Shown here: positions 9,999-19,733 of the stretch, piece after piece
How positions within the stretch are numbered: position 1 is the stretch's first letter
Layout of the letters: the number at the start of each line of letters is the position of its first letter
Origin: Spirochaetaceae bacterium
Lineage (GTDB): Bacteria; Spirochaetota; Spirochaetia; WTKD01
Length of the DNA stretch: 64,000 bases
NCBI GenBank assembly: GCA_011524535.1
Contig: WTKD01000014.1
Location: forward strand, 92,519-156,518
Reading direction: 5' to 3'
Notes under the pieces: model-generated
The model's database searches: none
Told to the model about the DNA's origin: nothing
What the model saw: only the letters and a program-made list of their open reading frames with translations
Made by a program: the position numbers and the translations under genes

Positions 9999-10559
9999 GT
10001 GTGCTGTATAGGTAAGATTCTATGCATAGTTCTTGCAACGACTAGCCTCTTGCTTGGATGTATTGCTCTACCAAATGATGAAGCGATTGAGTTGAATATT
10101 ACTCCTGTTCTTGAGTTTTCAACGGTCGTGTATACGTATCGTAGCGTCTTGTATTTTGAAGACGTCCAGGAAATATTGGGATTCATTCCAATATCACAGC
10201 AACGTCTCTTGTTCAGCATAAAAACCAACATCACTGCGGGAATCCCACTCTCTGAAGGTATGGAAGTCATAAAAGAAGGGACATTGATCCGTATAAGGCT
10301 TCCAGAACCAACGATATTGTCGGTTGATGCAGACGAAGAATCTCTTCTTCAATACACCGTCAGTGAAACAGGGCGTCGAATAAACTGGGTTGATGTAAGC
10401 GAATACATCAATGAAAACAGCGAAGTTCTTTCCGAGAATGCCCAAGAAGCCAATATTTTGCAAAAAGCAAAGGCAAATACATTACTACAAGTAGGGGAAC
10501 TTATGGATTTGCTCTCTGTCGCGCGGTACAGAGTCGAATTCTTTACAAATGATGAATAA
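9999..10559 (+). CDS. DUF4230-type lipoprotein
   Basis: The 186-residue protein begins at GTG and has a lipoprotein signal ending LLLGC near residue 21. The body has the pattern of DUF4230 proteins: FSIKTNITAGIPLSEGMEVI and a beta segment IRIRLPEPTILSVD, then a C-terminal helix rich in Ala, Leu and Glu. Function of the family is unknown. It precedes a second protein of the same type and a CNNM-like membrane protein on the same strand. Confidence 0.7.
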   Translation: MCCIGKILCIVLATTSLLLGCIALPNDEAIELNITPVLEFSTVVYTYRSVLYFEDVQEILGFIPISQQRLLFSIKTNITAGIPLSEGMEVIKEGTLIRIRLPEPTILSVDADEESLLQYTVSETGRRINWVDVSEYINENSEVLSENAQEANILQKAKANTLLQVGELMDLLSVARYRVEFFTNDE

Positions 10560-10631
10560 TAAACAACAAGAGACACAAGAAAGGAATATCTCCACAGATT
10601 TTCTTATTGTTTCGACTACACAGACTAGCCT

Positions 10632-11330
10632 ATGACCATGCGTAGAAAATTGATAGTAATTATTAGCCTTATTGTTGTCATTGCGATCGGATCAATCATC
10701 GGAACGCTAGCTGTACAACGAATATCTATAACCTCTAATAATGCTGCGCAATCCACCCTCGAACGCATCAAAAGGCTCGCCGCCTTGGAATCTATTGAAT
10801 ATTTCTACCAATTTGTCTTCCCCTATGATTTTGGATTAGACGATCAAACCATGTTTCTACTGGAGCAAGGCAATATTCCGGTCGAAGAATTGCCCGAATT
10901 GACGCGTGTCGCCTATGACCTTAGTAAAGGAACCGGAGTACGTCGGTTCGGCAAAACTCATTTTGTGGTACTCGGTATGCGCATTCGTGCGGGTATTTCT
11001 TTGGAAACAGAAGCTCTACAACAAGATTTTTCCATTACCGAACAAGAAAACAATCAATACACAATAACCCTTCCCTATCCACAGGTATTATCAATCACTT
11101 CCCAAGATATTCAAAGCACATATAACTATCCAAACATTCCTCTCGATGCAAACGAAATAAGTACAATCGTCTCCTTCGTAAAAAATAGAGCCCAGGAACT
11201 CGCTATCGCAGATGGTATACTTGAAAAAAGCGCCGAAGAAATCCGCTCTTTTCTCATCAAAATACTCGATTCATTCATGGATCAACAAACAATCATCCAA
11301 TTCACCGCGGAAGAAACAAGTACCCAATGA
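10632..11330 (+). CDS. DUF4230-type membrane-anchored protein
   Basis: The 232-residue protein has an N-terminal signal anchor (about residues 7-28) and a DUF4230-like core: VVLGMRIRAGISLETEAL and YTITLPYPQVLSI, followed by a long C-terminal helix with RAQELAIADGILEKSAEEI. It resembles the preceding lipoprotein, so the two are probably ancient paralogues. Its stop overlaps the start of the next gene (ATGA at 11327), which implies cotranscription. A second in-frame ATG lies two codons downstream. Confidence 0.7.
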   Translation: MTMRRKLIVIISLIVVIAIGSIIGTLAVQRISITSNNAAQSTLERIKRLAALESIEYFYQFVFPYDFGLDDQTMFLLEQGNIPVEELPELTRVAYDLSKGTGVRRFGKTHFVVLGMRIRAGISLETEALQQDFSITEQENNQYTITLPYPQVLSITSQDIQSTYNYPNIPLDANEISTIVSFVKNRAQELAIADGILEKSAEEIRSFLIKILDSFMDQQTIIQFTAEETSTQ

Positions 11331-12541
11331 TAACCAGCGTCATAATTCTAACGATATCTCTTTTCTTCTCTCTTTTCTTTTCCGCTTGCGAAACAGCCTA
11401 TACGTCATTACAAGCAGCACAGGTTCACACATTGGCTTCAAAACTGGGGAAACGAGGACGAATGCTGCGTTTTTTGTATAGAAATCCTAATCGCATCCTC
11501 GCAACGGTACTCATTGGAAACAATGTTGCAAATATCTTAGCAAGCGTAACCGCAACTCAGTTCACATTGCTGCGCTTCGGAAGTAGTGCATTTGGAATCA
11601 TGACCGGATTGCTCACTCTGGTGATTTTGATTTTTTGTGAAATCATTCCAAAGCAATTCGCCTTGAAACAAAACGAAATTATTGTCAGCCTTAGCCTCCA
11701 CCTTCTCTATTTTTGTTTCGTTGTGCTATCCCCTGTTGTATACATTTTGTCCTACATCACGCGTTTTTTTGATGGGAAGCAAAATACAAAAAAAACAATT
11801 ACCGTGCAAAGCGTAGTGCAAACATTAAATCAAGCACAACAAATGGGGATGCTCAATCAAACCCAAGCTCGCATTATTCAAGGGGGCATGGCATTTTCAA
11901 GTTTAACCGCCTCGAACATTATGACCCATCGGAAAAATGTTCTGATGATTTCAGAATCTGCAACGATTGCGCAAGTATCAGAATTGTTTGCCAAGGAAGA
12001 TCATTCTCAGTTTCCGGTGTACAAGGGTAATCGTGAAAATATTGTGGGTATTATTCGAGTAAAGCATCTTCTAAACCGCAATGCACACGAATCCATTGAA
12101 ACCTATTGTGAAGTGCCCGAATATATCCCCTCACAAAGAAGCATACAAGAATTTATGCATTTTTTCTCAGAAAGTGGAAGGATGCTCATTGTTCTCGATG
12201 AATACGGGGGTTTTTCAGGAATCATAACCTTTACCGACATTTTGAACAGCATTATCGGTATGCGCGACGACGGTGAATACAGTCTACACTACACCCAGAT
12301 AGGAAAAAGAACATTTCATATAAAGGCAGACACCCCTATCAGCCTGCTTCGATCAATTTTTCCCGTCCTTCCAAGCACATCGCGCCTTGCATATACGATT
12401 GGCGGTTATCTGGTGCACCTTGTAGGAAAAATACCATCAAAAAATGAAATAATCAAAACCGATTTTGGTACATTTACAGTACAGGATGTCAAAAAAACGC
12501 AGATAATCAGTCTTATCTATCACCAAAACGACCCATCCTAA
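11327..12541 (+). CDS. CNNM/CorC-family membrane protein with CBS domains
   Basis: The 404-residue protein has an N-terminal DUF21 (CNNM) membrane domain of three to four helices (residues about 1-145). A tandem CBS pair follows (about 185-310; signatures NIMTHRKNVLMI, FPVYKGNRENIVGIIRVKHL, LIVLDEYGGFSGIITFTDIL), and then a CorC_HlyC C-terminal domain. Relatives act in magnesium or cobalt homeostasis; 'hemolysin' in database names is usually misleading. It overlaps the upstream DUF4230 gene by 4 bp. Confidence 0.87.
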   Translation: MITSVIILTISLFFSLFFSACETAYTSLQAAQVHTLASKLGKRGRMLRFLYRNPNRILATVLIGNNVANILASVTATQFTLLRFGSSAFGIMTGLLTLVILIFCEIIPKQFALKQNEIIVSLSLHLLYFCFVVLSPVVYILSYITRFFDGKQNTKKTITVQSVVQTLNQAQQMGMLNQTQARIIQGGMAFSSLTASNIMTHRKNVLMISESATIAQVSELFAKEDHSQFPVYKGNRENIVGIIRVKHLLNRNAHESIETYCEVPEYIPSQRSIQEFMHFFSESGRMLIVLDEYGGFSGIITFTDILNSIIGMRDDGEYSLHYTQIGKRTFHIKADTPISLLRSIFPVLPSTSRLAYTIGGYLVHLVGKIPSKNEIIKTDFGTFTVQDVKKTQIISLIYHQNDPS

Positions 12542-12552
12542 CCAGAGATCCA

Positions 12553-13527
12553 CTAATAGTATTGTTCGTTGTCGTATTGAAAAACTTCTTTTTTTGTAAT
12601 ACTGTTCATCCGTGCAAGCGCTTCATCGTATGTGCATTCGCATGTTAATTCAAAATACGTCTTCTCTTTCCCGCCGGCCGTGAGCAATGTAGGCCTTTTC
12701 ACAATTTCTTGGATATCTTCTTCGGTTTTACCGTGCTTTAAAAGATAGTTACCAAAATTTATCTCTCTGTATGGGACAGGTTCGTGTTCTGGTGTATACA
12801 AATATCCGCTTCCATCAATAAGTTCTTCGCAAGGGCTTTTTGAAACATGTAAAATTCTATTTGCTGGAGTATGTTCATCCATGATCTTGTGTTCCAATAG
12901 AATTTTTTTCATGCGAGCCGTAACTCCTGCAAAATGCTTATGCCCTCGAAGTGTTCGAAACAACATAACAGCGATATCTGTCTCTTTACAATTCATTTTC
13001 AGCAAAGCTGGTATATCATAATTGATCACGTATAGCGGTTTTTTTCCTTCGCGATGAATACGCTTTACCGATTGTCCGTTTACTTTGAGAAGATCCGCCG
13101 GTGCTACCCATGTCTGAAACAATTCTTCTGCGCTATAAGACAATAAATCCATCGCTTCAAAGGCTCCACAGATTTCCGCATCAGCAATCGGCTCTTTCAA
13201 CCACGCTTCCAAACGTGTTTTCATCTTGTCGGTGAAAAAGCGAATGCCATGCAAGGCAAACAAATGTCGCAAAACGTAATTGCGCTCAATGACATGATGG
13301 TGCGTCATAAAATCACCCGGCAAATTAGCTAGGTATACCAACCAAAAATCTTTCCTATAATACGGGTCTGCTTCGATAACTTTCATCAATTTGCTTTCGA
13401 CGAGTACTCCATTCGAAGATGGACGTAAACACACGAAAATGTCTTGCGCGGTATGATTATCCGCTGGACCACTGTATGGCTTTAATATCGAAGGTTTCCT
13501 GATAGACTCGGCGGAACCCTGGTTCAT
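12553..13527 (-). CDS. Conserved-looking protein of unknown function, overlapping pheT
   Basis: The ATG at 13527 overlaps the pheT stop in an ATGA junction and gives 324 residues. A longer frame exists to 13587 but lies inside pheT. The protein is soluble and mixed alpha/beta, with many Lys, His and aromatic residues. Segments include PYYRKDFWLVYLANLPGDFM and MLFRTLRGHKHFAGVTARM. I see no known motif, signal peptide or membrane segment. Translational coupling suggests a role or history linked to PheRS or tRNA, but that is inference only. Confidence 0.7.
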   Translation of the reverse strand: MNQGSAESIRKPSILKPYSGPADNHTAQDIFVCLRPSSNGVLVESKLMKVIEADPYYRKDFWLVYLANLPGDFMTHHHVIERNYVLRHLFALHGIRFFTDKMKTRLEAWLKEPIADAEICGAFEAMDLLSYSAEELFQTWVAPADLLKVNGQSVKRIHREGKKPLYVINYDIPALLKMNCKETDIAVMLFRTLRGHKHFAGVTARMKKILLEHKIMDEHTPANRILHVSKSPCEELIDGSGYLYTPEHEPVPYREINFGNYLLKHGKTEEDIQEIVKRPTLLTAGGKEKTYFELTCECTYDEALARMNSITKKEVFQYDNEQYY

Positions 13528-15239
13528 TTCTCGTACAATGAGTCTATCGTAAACTCTGTATAGGCACAGGGCTGCCCAATTTTCCACCGTTCCAAAATCA
13601 TTGGATGCAATTCTCCGTATACACCTATGTGCTGCCCCTCAACAAATACATCGGCGGCACGCCCAGGCAGGAATCTGCTATCATTAGAAGATTCAAGGCG
13701 ATATGAAATAGAAAAATAGTACAAAACAGCAGCCATATGGCGATGTATCGTGTTGAAATCAGCGTCCCCATCGCAGACCAGTCCTCCCACTATGGTTTCT
13801 GTTCTTGTTTTCTCTGGATGGCTGTCATCACGAAATGCTCGCTTTCCAATCTCAAATTGCATATGCGGATATACTGCGCGAGACGAAGTCGCCTCAACAC
13901 GCAAAAATGATCCCAGTGGATTCATTCTAACCAATGCGTAATTTGCGGAAATGGGATTCACGATTTCAAGCATTCGGGATTCAATATCTGCCCATTCCTC
14001 TTCGGGGTAGCACATTTCTATAAAGTCTTCCCGAGAACCAAGATAATTAAAGACCATTTCCTGGTAGCCTAAACCAACAAATATATCACGAAGGCGACGT
14101 GCATACATCTCACCCGGTAATAGCCGCCCTACGGTGAAATCCTGCGGTATCTCTGGTGCAAAGAAGGATAACCCTTTTGCAATAATTACTTCTTCAACTA
14201 CATCCGCCTGGTGCAAAAAATCATTTCGATAGATCGGCGGATGAACCCGCAAGATGTCCTTATCTTTCGATGGGGTACATGCTATATCGAACATCTCCAA
14301 AGCTTCGAGCACTTCTTCAGTAGAGATCTGTTTTCCTGTCATCTTTTTTAAATACGCTAGAGATACATCTATATGCTCTTGGAAATAAAACGGAGTAACC
14401 GTCTTTCGTCCCTGCGGCGTGTCATAGGGATATTCAATAGAAACAGGAGAAATAGTAAATCCAAAATCAGAAAAGCTGGTCGCCAAAATGGATGCTCCTA
14501 ACAAGACTATCTCCTGATCCGCTCCAGTGCATTCAACGAACAATTCTTCATCTCCAATTTCAACTTTACCAACAGAATCACTATTGATAACGGGGGGAAA
14601 GCTCAATGTCTCTCCCTGGGAATCACATAAATAAGGAAACTGTTCGAGTCCTTCGAGCAATCCTGCATATTTTTTTCCCGTTGGGTGTTCTTGTAATATT
14701 TCAACAAGATTCATGGTTTTTTCGCCCCCCAGTGGGAAAAAGGACGTTTTTTTCGGATCAACCGCACGATACTGCACAGGAAAACTAATTCCACCCAAAC
14801 GATACAATCCTATCGCTAGCCCTCGTCTTTTTTGCCCGTAATTTTCTCCAAGCTTTTCCTGCATTTGGATGAGCTGATCAAGAACTTCCTGATCGATTTT
14901 TAGACCCTTTGCAACAAAACTTGCGATATAGGGGCGCACATGGTGTAATGCTTTATCAACAACCACCGAATACTTTGTATCAATCTGTTTATCCTTGGTT
15001 GAGAAAAAATCATATGTCTTTTTAGGGGCTCCCTGCACCTGTTTTAACAGCCTTAACAGCCCCACAGAAGACCACAAGTCTGGACGATTTGTGTCATTCA
15101 GTTCGATACGAATATGAGAATTATCGACATCGTCCAACTCCCCCTTTGCATACTCCAACAGGGGTATGAGATCATCGAGATTCGTAATATTCTTTAATTC
15201 AGAAAGGAATTTCTTCTTGGCAACATCAATCTTTGGCAT
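13524..15239 (-). CDS. pheT: Phenylalanyl-tRNA synthetase beta subunit, archaeal/eukaryotic type
   Basis: The 571-residue protein is much shorter than the usual bacterial PheT (about 800) and matches the archaeal/eukaryotic form, which lacks the N-terminal tRNA-binding (EMAP-like) and C-terminal anticodon domains. B3/B4-type and B5 segments are visible, such as GLAIGLYRLGGISFPVQYRA and the C-terminal VYGELHPMILERWKI. Together with PheS it charges tRNA-Phe. It starts 1 nt after the pheS stop and overlaps the next gene. Confidence 0.93.
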   Translation of the reverse strand: MPKIDVAKKKFLSELKNITNLDDLIPLLEYAKGELDDVDNSHIRIELNDTNRPDLWSSVGLLRLLKQVQGAPKKTYDFFSTKDKQIDTKYSVVVDKALHHVRPYIASFVAKGLKIDQEVLDQLIQMQEKLGENYGQKRRGLAIGLYRLGGISFPVQYRAVDPKKTSFFPLGGEKTMNLVEILQEHPTGKKYAGLLEGLEQFPYLCDSQGETLSFPPVINSDSVGKVEIGDEELFVECTGADQEIVLLGASILATSFSDFGFTISPVSIEYPYDTPQGRKTVTPFYFQEHIDVSLAYLKKMTGKQISTEEVLEALEMFDIACTPSKDKDILRVHPPIYRNDFLHQADVVEEVIIAKGLSFFAPEIPQDFTVGRLLPGEMYARRLRDIFVGLGYQEMVFNYLGSREDFIEMCYPEEEWADIESRMLEIVNPISANYALVRMNPLGSFLRVEATSSRAVYPHMQFEIGKRAFRDDSHPEKTRTETIVGGLVCDGDADFNTIHRHMAAVLYYFSISYRLESSNDSRFLPGRAADVFVEGQHIGVYGELHPMILERWKIGQPCAYTEFTIDSLYEK

Positions 15240-15240
15240 G

Positions 15241-16761
15241 CTATCTCCTCAACCGCACCACATCAAGATCATACGAAAACAAATCACGTAGGTCTTTTAA
15301 GCCAAGACGCATAAGTGCCATCCTATCTATGCCAAGCCCCCAGGCCAGCACCGGTACAGTTACTCCCAATGGATGGGTAACTTCTTGCCGAAATATTCCA
15401 GAGCCTCCGAGTTCAAACCACCCAAGCTGAGGATGCTTTATATGTATTTCCACACCCGGTTCCACGAATGGAAAATAGGCAGGGACATAGCGCACCTCAC
15501 GGGCGCCTGCTATTTCCTCCGCAAACATCTTTAAATAGCCCAACAAACTCTGCAGATTTACATCCTCACCGAGCACAATACCTTCCACCTGATAAAAATC
15601 AGAAAGATGGGTAGCATCAACCTGGTCATGACGAAAACACCGAACAATACCGAAATATTTCCCAGGTATTTGCGCATTTGGAAGCGTTTTTGCCGATAAT
15701 ACGGTTCCCTGCGATCTCAGAACAAGACGCTTAGCAACTTGTTCATTAAACGCATATCGCCACCCTCTACTACCGGTGTTCCACCCATGTTCATGTGTTT
15801 TTTTGACATTGGAGAAATAGGGTTCCTTTACTTCTGTTGCATGCTGGGGATTCTTTACTGCATATACATCGTGTATGTCCCGAGCTGAGTGAAATTGTGG
15901 CATAAATAAGGCATCGGTATTCCAAAAATCGGTTTCCACCAATGGCCCATCAAACTCTTGGAATCCCAGAGCAACAAATTGGTCTTTCACTTCCTGTAAA
16001 TAATCAGCGTATACATTGCGCTTCCCAAGAAGCACCCGAACCGGAGGTTGTTGGACATCATAGGGTCTAAATTCTTTCCCTCGCCAGGACCCATCCTTTA
16101 GCATAGCTGGGGTCAGAGAACCAAGTGCTTCTTCACTATTCGAAGCAGATAAATATACCTTTTGAATTTCGCACCCCTCTGTCGTGAGGGAATATGCTAT
16201 GTGTTCTGATTCACCAACTCGAAACAGGGTGGCGCTTGCTCCACGTTTTTTGCTCACCAACTGCATAAATGCTCTTTGTTCTTCACTACAGTCCTTATCG
16301 TTTATGGGAGAATCCTGCGCTAGAAATACGTCTATCGAACACACAATATCTGCTTTCTTTTTATCTTTTAACAAGAGTTTCTTGTCTTTGCCAATGCTGA
16401 TCGCCCCAAACGCAACGAGTCTCCCAAGAGCTGGCCCGGTTTCGCTCGCGGTTAATTCCAAAAAAGATGCAATTTCGGTTACCGACACCGCATTTTTGTG
16501 TATGCAAGAGATAATTTGTGAATCCACGCTGCCCAATTCTGCTAGGCTTGCTCCCAATTCTGTTCGCTCATACCAGCGATGAGTATCTGTATGCGTTTTT
16601 TCTATATAAACTCGATCCAACAAACGACTGATGGCCTGATTTATTTGACCCGTTGAAAAATGTACATTTTCTCGAATAGAATCTAGAGAAACTGCCCCCT
16701 CACTAGGGAAATTGCGGAGTACTTGCACTTCTAGCGGATGCAATTGGGGAATGTCCTGCAT
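15241..16761 (-). CDS. pheS: Phenylalanyl-tRNA synthetase alpha subunit, archaeal/eukaryotic type
   Basis: The 506-residue alpha subunit carries N-terminal winged-helix DNA/tRNA-binding repeats (about residues 1-150) and a C-terminal class II aminoacyl-tRNA synthetase core. Core signatures are GFQEFDGPLVETDFWNTDAL, RCFRHDQVDATHLSDFYQVEG (motif 2 region) and LGIDRMALMRLGL (motif 3). This long form is typical of Archaea and Eukarya and is a known feature of spirochaetes. The first gene of a three-gene unit with pheT and an unknown gene. Its promoter is of the leaderless type. Confidence 0.94.
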   Translation of the reverse strand: MQDIPQLHPLEVQVLRNFPSEGAVSLDSIRENVHFSTGQINQAISRLLDRVYIEKTHTDTHRWYERTELGASLAELGSVDSQIISCIHKNAVSVTEIASFLELTASETGPALGRLVAFGAISIGKDKKLLLKDKKKADIVCSIDVFLAQDSPINDKDCSEEQRAFMQLVSKKRGASATLFRVGESEHIAYSLTTEGCEIQKVYLSASNSEEALGSLTPAMLKDGSWRGKEFRPYDVQQPPVRVLLGKRNVYADYLQEVKDQFVALGFQEFDGPLVETDFWNTDALFMPQFHSARDIHDVYAVKNPQHATEVKEPYFSNVKKTHEHGWNTGSRGWRYAFNEQVAKRLVLRSQGTVLSAKTLPNAQIPGKYFGIVRCFRHDQVDATHLSDFYQVEGIVLGEDVNLQSLLGYLKMFAEEIAGAREVRYVPAYFPFVEPGVEIHIKHPQLGWFELGGSGIFRQEVTHPLGVTVPVLAWGLGIDRMALMRLGLKDLRDLFSYDLDVVRLRR

Positions 16762-16766
16762 TTTAT

Positions 16767-16795
16767 ATTATAAAATGTCGCTGACATGAATACAA
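16767..16795 (-). promoter_or_regulatory. Strong pheS promoter, leaderless type
   Basis: On the minus strand the sequence reads TTGTAT (16790-16795), a 17-bp spacer, TATAAT (16767-16772), five bases and the ATG at 16761. The -10 is a perfect consensus and the spacing is ideal. No ribosome binding site can be present in the resulting transcript. Confidence 0.65.
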
Positions 16796-16848
16796 TGCGA
16801 AGCCTATTAGCCCCTCTAACCCAGAAGAGAATTTCTCACCTGCAAACA

Positions 16849-18396
16849 TTATCGATTTTCCATCATGTTGAGAGAACGCTCATGGGAAAATACTAGATGT
16901 GAAGGGAGTTCACCGGTACGATAGCTTGCAACAGATACATAATATATATCTGATAGATTAAAACCTTCTATTTCAAACCGTTCGGTATCCCCCACATCAA
17001 TAAAGCGTGTTGCTTCGGCAGCGACTTCCCTGGACCAAGGCTCCTGTGCTATACGCACATAATACCCTGCAACGCCGTACATGTTCACTCTATTCCATGA
17101 AAGTATTGGAACACCTCTCACCCACCGAATAGTAATAGAATCCGGAGAAGGTAGTGGTTGAATTTGATTCATTTCGATTGAAACGGACTGGATATGAACA
17201 GGGTCCACTATCAGTTTATCCGTAAGTAATTCAAGATGAATTTGTAAAAAACGACCTTCCCGTTCCCCCATTGGGATTGTATCAACAATGGGAGCCCATA
17301 TAGCCCTATCTGCATCTGCAAAATCAGAAAACAGGCGGTATGAAAACCTCGAGAACAACTGTTCATCTCCTGTATGGTGGATGATTATTTTCTCGATATC
17401 GTATTGGCTTTCACCAAAATACACGATGTCACTCATGATTTGACCCAAATTCTTTTCATCAAGATTCTTTTCTACATCTCTTCGATGAGACGTGATCAGA
17501 AATTCATCTATGTACCCTTTGTATCCCTGTCCAATAGAAAAATCTTGGAGGATTCCTGGAAGAATTATGGCAGAAACCAAACGAGGCTCATCTGCAATGG
17601 ATCGCACAGCAACAAGTTCCTCATCGATAAAATAATGCATTCTTGCTGTACTTCTGTCTATAGTGAGTTGATACGACTGCCAGATCTTCGGCACTACGAC
17701 ACGACTATTTTCCACAATAACTGTGATATATTCATCTCCAACCCTAAATAAATTCACAAATTCCCATACAAGTTTTCCACTGCGTATATACGCACGAATA
17801 CTTTGTTCGGATACATTTTTTTCTATAGGAATATGTTTCCACAAAAAAACATCTGCCCCATCCTCTACATCAAGTACAAACAAATCAAAAGAAATTGTGG
17901 CTTCATGCCACTGGGCATAGGAGGAAAACATACTTCTATGTCTATTCAACGAATGGATATCAAGCTCTAGGCCCGAATCGCCACGAAACACCCCCGAACG
18001 AAATCCATGGGAAGCTTCGGTAATTGTCTCAATATCCGAATTCCTTACATACAAGGTGCTTTGTGAATGTGGGTCTAAAATCTGAATTGGTTTGTCGGAG
18101 GCTGGAACCATTCTCTTCCCACGTTCCCTCAGGGCAACCACATCACTCTGCAATCCCAACTCAAGGGCTATGGGTGTTTTTTGTAAGAATGGGTCTTCAA
18201 AAGAAAGATATAATTCCCTACTCTGCGCTAACTCAGAATATTCTTGTGTTCCCAGGCGCAAGCTTCCATCTATGTCTTCTGCGATTGCATATCTATGCGG
18301 AAATAATTCCCAAGAATGAAAATTTCCAAGCTCGTATTGTTCACCAAAAAGGATAGCAGAACAAAAAGACAGCACAGAAAGAACATAGAGACGCAT
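16849..18396 (-). CDS. Secreted protein with LamG-like and fibronectin-like regions
   Basis: The 515-residue protein has a signal peptide (about residues 1-18, ending ILFGEQ). The middle (about 130-300) has the look of a concanavalin/LamG fold, with SYAQWHEATISFDLFVLDV and GYKGYIDEFLITSHRRDVE. The C-terminal 100 residues resemble a fibronectin type III domain (SWNRVNMYGVAGYYVRI, IYYVSVASYRTGE). No catalytic motif is seen. It probably acts in the periplasm or at the surface. It is a single gene between pheS and fba on the same strand. TATTAG lies 5 nt before the ATG. Confidence 0.65.
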   Translation of the reverse strand: MRLYVLSVLSFCSAILFGEQYELGNFHSWELFPHRYAIAEDIDGSLRLGTQEYSELAQSRELYLSFEDPFLQKTPIALELGLQSDVVALRERGKRMVPASDKPIQILDPHSQSTLYVRNSDIETITEASHGFRSGVFRGDSGLELDIHSLNRHRSMFSSYAQWHEATISFDLFVLDVEDGADVFLWKHIPIEKNVSEQSIRAYIRSGKLVWEFVNLFRVGDEYITVIVENSRVVVPKIWQSYQLTIDRSTARMHYFIDEELVAVRSIADEPRLVSAIILPGILQDFSIGQGYKGYIDEFLITSHRRDVEKNLDEKNLGQIMSDIVYFGESQYDIEKIIIHHTGDEQLFSRFSYRLFSDFADADRAIWAPIVDTIPMGEREGRFLQIHLELLTDKLIVDPVHIQSVSIEMNQIQPLPSPDSITIRWVRGVPILSWNRVNMYGVAGYYVRIAQEPWSREVAAEATRFIDVGDTERFEIEGFNLSDIYYVSVASYRTGELPSHLVFSHERSLNMMENR

Positions 18397-18515
18397 ACGT
18401 TCTAATATCGGAATAATAAAAAAAGAGTTTATCTACCGAATGAATGTCATACGTTTTCGGCACGAAATCAATCGGTTATTTTGAAGCAATCCCGCTGCTC
18501 GGTGAAAGCCAATAC

Positions 18516-19589
18516 TCAAAAAGTAAATGCCCCAAATGAGCCAAGATCTCTATAGGCCTCTAACAAACGTTCTGTTATTCCTTTTTCTCCGTTCACAACC
18601 CATGCACGAGGATCTATGTGCTTTTTATTTGGTTTATCTTGTCCTTCTGGATTACCCAACTGAGATTGTAGATAGGCAGATTTCTCTTCCATATACTTCC
18701 GAATCGGACGAGTAAAAGCCCATTGAGTGTCTGTGTCGATGTTCATTTTTACAACACCATACCCCAATGATTCGGTTATCTTTGATTTTTCAGAGCCAGA
18801 ACCACCGTGAAATACGAAACTAATAGGATTTTTCTCCGTCTTGTGTTCTTTTTCTACCATATCTTGTGAATTTTTGAGAATAATTGGTGTTAACTTCACG
18901 TTACCGGGCTTATAGACTCCGTGAGTGTTTCCAAATGCTGCAGCAATGGTTATATGTCCTAGTGGAGTAAGTGTCTCATAGGTCTTTAAGACCTCTTCGG
19001 GCTGTGTATACAAACGAGAGGCATCAATATCGGTATTATCTACCCCATCTTCCTCACCACCCGTAACACCCAGTTCCATTTCAAGGGCCATATCTATTTT
19101 GGCAAGTCTCTGCGCGTATTGAGCAGAAATCTCTATGTTTTCATTCAAAGGTTCTTCGGACAGATCAAGCATATGAGAACTGTATAAAGGTCGTTTGTGG
19201 ATACGATAATACTCCTCACCCGCAGCAATCAATCCATCTACCCAGGGCAGTAATTTCTTTGCACAATGATCGGTATGCAAAATAACTGGGACTCCATATG
19301 CCCTGGCTAGGACGTGAATATGATGTGCCCCCGCAATTCCTCCAGCTATTGCTGCTTGCTGGTTTGTATTGTCTAAATATTTTCCTGCATTAAAATGAGA
19401 GCCACCGTTCGAAAATTGTACAATAATTGGTGATTGCGCTTGTCTTGCTGCCTCGAGAGCTGCATTGGTGCTCGAAGATCCGATAACATTTACCGCTGGA
19501 AATGCACATTTCTGTTCTTTGCAGTATGCATATACATCTCGCAATTCATTTCCATACAATACACCCTGACTGACTTTTAATTTGCCCAT
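18516..19589 (-). CDS. fba: Class II fructose-bisphosphate aldolase
   Basis: The 357-residue zinc enzyme splits fructose-1,6-bisphosphate in glycolysis. Visible motifs are the zinc-ligand segment VILHTDHCAKKLLPW, the flexible-loop region MALEMELGVTGGEEDGVDN, AAAFGNTHGVYKPG and FVFHGGSGSEKS, and the phosphate-binding KMNIDTDTQWA. Length and the large insertions fit class IIA (E. coli FbaA type). GAGGAG about 8 nt before the ATG is a clear ribosome site. Confidence 0.95.
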   Translation of the reverse strand: MGKLKVSQGVLYGNELRDVYAYCKEQKCAFPAVNVIGSSSTNAALEAARQAQSPIIVQFSNGGSHFNAGKYLDNTNQQAAIAGGIAGAHHIHVLARAYGVPVILHTDHCAKKLLPWVDGLIAAGEEYYRIHKRPLYSSHMLDLSEEPLNENIEISAQYAQRLAKIDMALEMELGVTGGEEDGVDNTDIDASRLYTQPEEVLKTYETLTPLGHITIAAAFGNTHGVYKPGNVKLTPIILKNSQDMVEKEHKTEKNPISFVFHGGSGSEKSKITESLGYGVVKMNIDTDTQWAFTRPIRKYMEEKSAYLQSQLGNPEGQDKPNKKHIDPRAWVVNGEKGITERLLEAYRDLGSFGAFTF

Positions 19590-19733
19590 TATTCACTCCT
19601 CATTGTGGTAATACGATATACATCACTGTAAAGAAAAAAAACCGATCGATGCAAGCACATCATCTCTCATACTCATTGCAACTAGAGTAAAAAGCGTCGG
19701 ATAGATGTGAGTGTATGTTCGATGATCAATCAA

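Noticed and set aside
9968-10270. N-terminal extension of argA to a 544-residue protein
   Set aside because: It overlaps the divergent DUF4230 lipoprotein gene, lacks conserved sequence, and the 9967 start gives the standard 443-residue ArgA length.
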